A stretch of DNA of 7,860 bases, taken from contig CAZVEO010000088.1 of NCBI GenBank assembly GCA_964626385.1, forward strand, positions 1 to 7,860, given 5' to 3'. How positions within the stretch are numbered: the first letter of the stretch is position 1; each line of letters opens with the position of its first letter. The translations under genes and the position numbers were made by a program. Below the pieces are notes generated by a model. It saw only the letters and a program-made list of their open reading frames with translations. It was not told where the DNA came from and searched no databases. Positions 7,011 through 7,860 of this stretch are shown here, piece after piece. Source of the DNA: Scybalousia_A sp964626385 (lineage in GTDB: Bacteria; Bacteroidota; Bacteroidia; Bacteroidales; P3).

Positions 7011-7448
7011 TTATTTATTCCCGGTATGACCAAAACCTCCTTCTCCTCTTAAAGTGTCAGAAAGATTTTCCACTTCCTCTACTATGGCTTTATCATACTT
7101 TGAAATAATCATTTGCGCCACTCTTTCTCCTGAGTTTATAACAAAACTCTCAGAAGAAAGGTTTACAAGTAATATTTTTATTTCCCCCCTATAATCAGCG
7201 TCTATTGTCCCAGGAGAATTTAAAACAGTTATACCATTTTTCAGAGCCAAGCCACTTCTCGGTCTTATCTGTGCCTCATAACCTTTTTCCAACTCTATAT
7301 AGAGTCCAGTAGGTACCAATACTCTTTGCAAAGGTTTTAGTTCAATGGCTTCAGGTATATACGCTCTCAAGTCCATACCCGCCGACATATCTGTCTCGTA
7401 CTTTGGCAAAGGATTGTCGCTCTTATTTATTATCTTTAATACACTCAT
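7011..7448 (-). CDS. dut: dUTP diphosphatase (dUTPase)
   Basis: A 145-residue trimeric-type dUTPase that hydrolyses dUTP to dUMP and pyrophosphate, keeping uracil out of DNA and supplying dUMP for thymidylate synthesis. All five conserved motifs are present in order: SAGMDLRA (22-29), PRSGLA (63-68), NSPGTIDADYRGEI (77-90) with the catalytic aspartate D83, GERVAQMI (107-114) and RGEGGFGHTG (134-143). The frame can be extended by three codons to a TTG at 7457, but the ATG at 7448 gives the standard N-terminus and is preferred. The gene has a strong promoter just upstream and probably leads a dut-tyrS transcript. No Shine-Dalgarno sequence is seen, which is usual for Bacteroidota. Confidence 0.97.
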   Translation of the reverse strand: MSVLKIINKSDNPLPKYETDMSAGMDLRAYIPEAIELKPLQRVLVPTGLYIELEKGYEAQIRPRSGLALKNGITVLNSPGTIDADYRGEIKILLVNLSSESFVINSGERVAQMIISKYDKAIVEEVENLSDTLRGEGGFGHTGNK

Positions 7449-7481
7449 TTTTACCAAAATAATTCTTTATTTCCGTGAGTG

Positions 7482-7513
7482 CAAAGGTACGACTTATTTT
7501 TTTAATATACAAA
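7482..7513 (-). promoter_or_regulatory. Bacteroidota-type promoter for dut
   Basis: On the minus strand TTTG (7510-7513) and TACCTTTG (7482-7489) are 20 nt apart, a full match to the TTTG-N19-21-TAnnTTTG consensus. Transcription would start a few bases downstream, giving a leader of roughly 30 nt before the ATG at 7448. Confidence 0.8.
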
Positions 7514-7535
7514 AACAACCTAACAATTACCCCAA

Positions 7536-7653
7536 CAAGGTGTTTTATAAGGGCTGAGACACAGCCACAGGCTATTTCATATGAGCAGAGCCGTTACTTT
7601 TTTTAACGGCTATGCCCATATAAAACACCCTGTGGGTGCAGGCTGTGCCTGTG
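7536..7653. repeat. Nested composite hairpin element
   Basis: Outer arms 7536-7554 and 7614-7632 match at 17 of 19 positions (GGTGTTTTATA core, then GGGC). Inside lies a perfect 8-bp hairpin, AGCCGTTA (7589-7596) with TAACGGCT (7604-7611), around a T-rich loop. Further complementary blocks are CACAGCC (7560-7566) with GGCTGTG (7641-7647), and CACAGGC (7566-7572) with GCCTGTG (7647-7653), so left and right carry the two blocks in swapped order. It is more GC-rich than its surroundings. This could be a small repeat element of the REP or MITE kind, or a structured RNA. Confidence 0.6.
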
Positions 7654-7704
7654 CTAACCTAAAATAACTCATTAGAACCTATTCAAACCTAACAAAACTA
7701 ACGA
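7652..7704. repeat. Cluster of inverted GGTTAGCA-like motifs
   Basis: TGCTAACC (7652-7659) is the reverse complement of GGTTAGCA, followed by degenerate copies of AACCTA/AACCTAAC and ending in CTAACG near 7702. The cluster abuts the composite hairpin and resembles, in inverse orientation, the motif clusters at 1051-1088 and 5619-5669. Confidence 0.45.
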
Positions 7705-7727
7705 CAAAAATGAGAAAATCGGTTTAC

Positions 7728-7860
7728 TGATTATCAATGAGTTACAAATAAAAAGTGTGCACGCGTTTGGTCAGGTCAAAAAATGTTCGTAACTTTGTAA
7801 GAGAAAAAGATACCTACCTCAAAATTTCCATTTTTTACCCTTGTAACTAATTGATAATCA
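7728..7860. repeat. 20-bp inverted repeat pair ending at the window edge
   Basis: TGATTATCAATGAGTTACAA (7728-7747) and TTGTAACTAATTGATAATCA (7841-7860) are inverted copies matching at 19 of 20 positions, 93 bp apart. The interval holds a strong plus-strand promoter. The pair could be operator half-sites, a long leader hairpin, or the end of a mobile element. The right arm reaches the last base of the window, so it may extend further. Confidence 0.65.
7766..7797 (+). promoter_or_regulatory. Bacteroidota-type promoter reading rightward out of the window
   Basis: TTTG (7766-7769) and TAACTTTG (7790-7797) are 20 nt apart, a full match to the consensus. Transcription would start shortly after 7797 and run off the right edge; no start codon is seen before 7860. 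The controlled gene is outside the window. The promoter is enclosed by the 20-bp inverted repeat, whose right arm would fall in the transcript leader. Confidence 0.7.

Larger units (their letters stand above)
7449..7860. other. Gene-free region right of dut
   Basis: No credible open reading frame was found in these 412 bases on either strand. They contain, left to right, the dut promoter, a nested composite hairpin (7536-7653), a cluster of inverted GGTTAGCA-like motifs (7652-7704), and a plus-strand promoter enclosed by a 20-bp inverted repeat (7728-7860). dut is read leftward and the plus-strand promoter rightward, so this is a divergent intergenic region where no terminator would be needed. 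Confidence 0.8.

Noticed and set aside
6471..7052. 193-codon open frame on the plus strand
   Set aside because: It lies antisense to tyrS, whose motifs are unmistakable; the translation is rich in Phe, Tyr, Cys and His with no family pattern, as expected for a shadow frame.
7449..7457. TTG start extending dUTPase by three codons
   Set aside because: The ATG at 7448 gives the standard dUTPase N-terminus; the extension adds nothing conserved.
7536..7653. tRNA gene or intrinsic terminator in the composite hairpin
   Set aside because: No cloverleaf with the conserved T-loop could be drawn, and neighbouring promoters diverge, so no transcript is expected to end there.

Overview
The window is an AT-rich stretch of a Bacteroidota chromosome, probably Bacteroidales or a close relative. 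The evidence is a set of upstream sites matching the Bacteroidota sigma-factor promoter (TTTG, 19-20 nt, TAnnTTTG), the absence of Shine-Dalgarno sequences before the starts, a PorT-like outer-membrane barrel protein, a BspA-type leucine-rich-repeat surface protein, and a pseudouridine synthase with the long Arg/Asn/Gly/Glu-rich N-terminal extension common in this phylum. No species can be named from the sequence alone.

All seven supported genes lie on the minus strand, so in transcription order (right to left) they are: dut (dUTPase), tyrS (tyrosyl-tRNA synthetase), sufC (Fe-S assembly ATPase), an RluB/RsuA-type rRNA pseudouridine synthase, a PorT-like barrel protein, a COG2509-type FAD-dependent dehydrogenase, and a secreted leucine-rich-repeat protein whose C-terminus runs off the left edge. 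dut-tyrS (30-nt gap) and porT-like/FAD (stop and start one base apart) look like co-transcribed pairs. dut and the pseudouridine synthase each have a near-perfect promoter of their own, and sufC has a weaker one. Three starts were moved inward from TTG codons to internal ATGs (dut, sufC, FAD protein).

The intergenic DNA is the most unusual part. The leucine-rich-repeat gene starts with ATG inside a run of nine G. It is in frame here, but a gain or loss of one G gives an immediate stop, so it looks like a translational on/off switch for a surface protein. A degenerate motif, GGTTAGCA, recurs in three intergenic gaps, in one case as a 14-bp inverted repeat around a second palindrome. The right-hand 412 bp carry no gene. 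They contain the dut promoter, a nested composite hairpin, more of the repeat motif, and a strong plus-strand promoter enclosed by a 20-bp inverted repeat that ends exactly at the window edge. This last piece probably belongs to a gene or mobile element just outside.

Functionally the window mixes housekeeping (nucleotide hygiene, translation, Fe-S assembly, rRNA modification) with cell-surface functions. No defence system, CRISPR array, tRNA or rRNA gene was seen.
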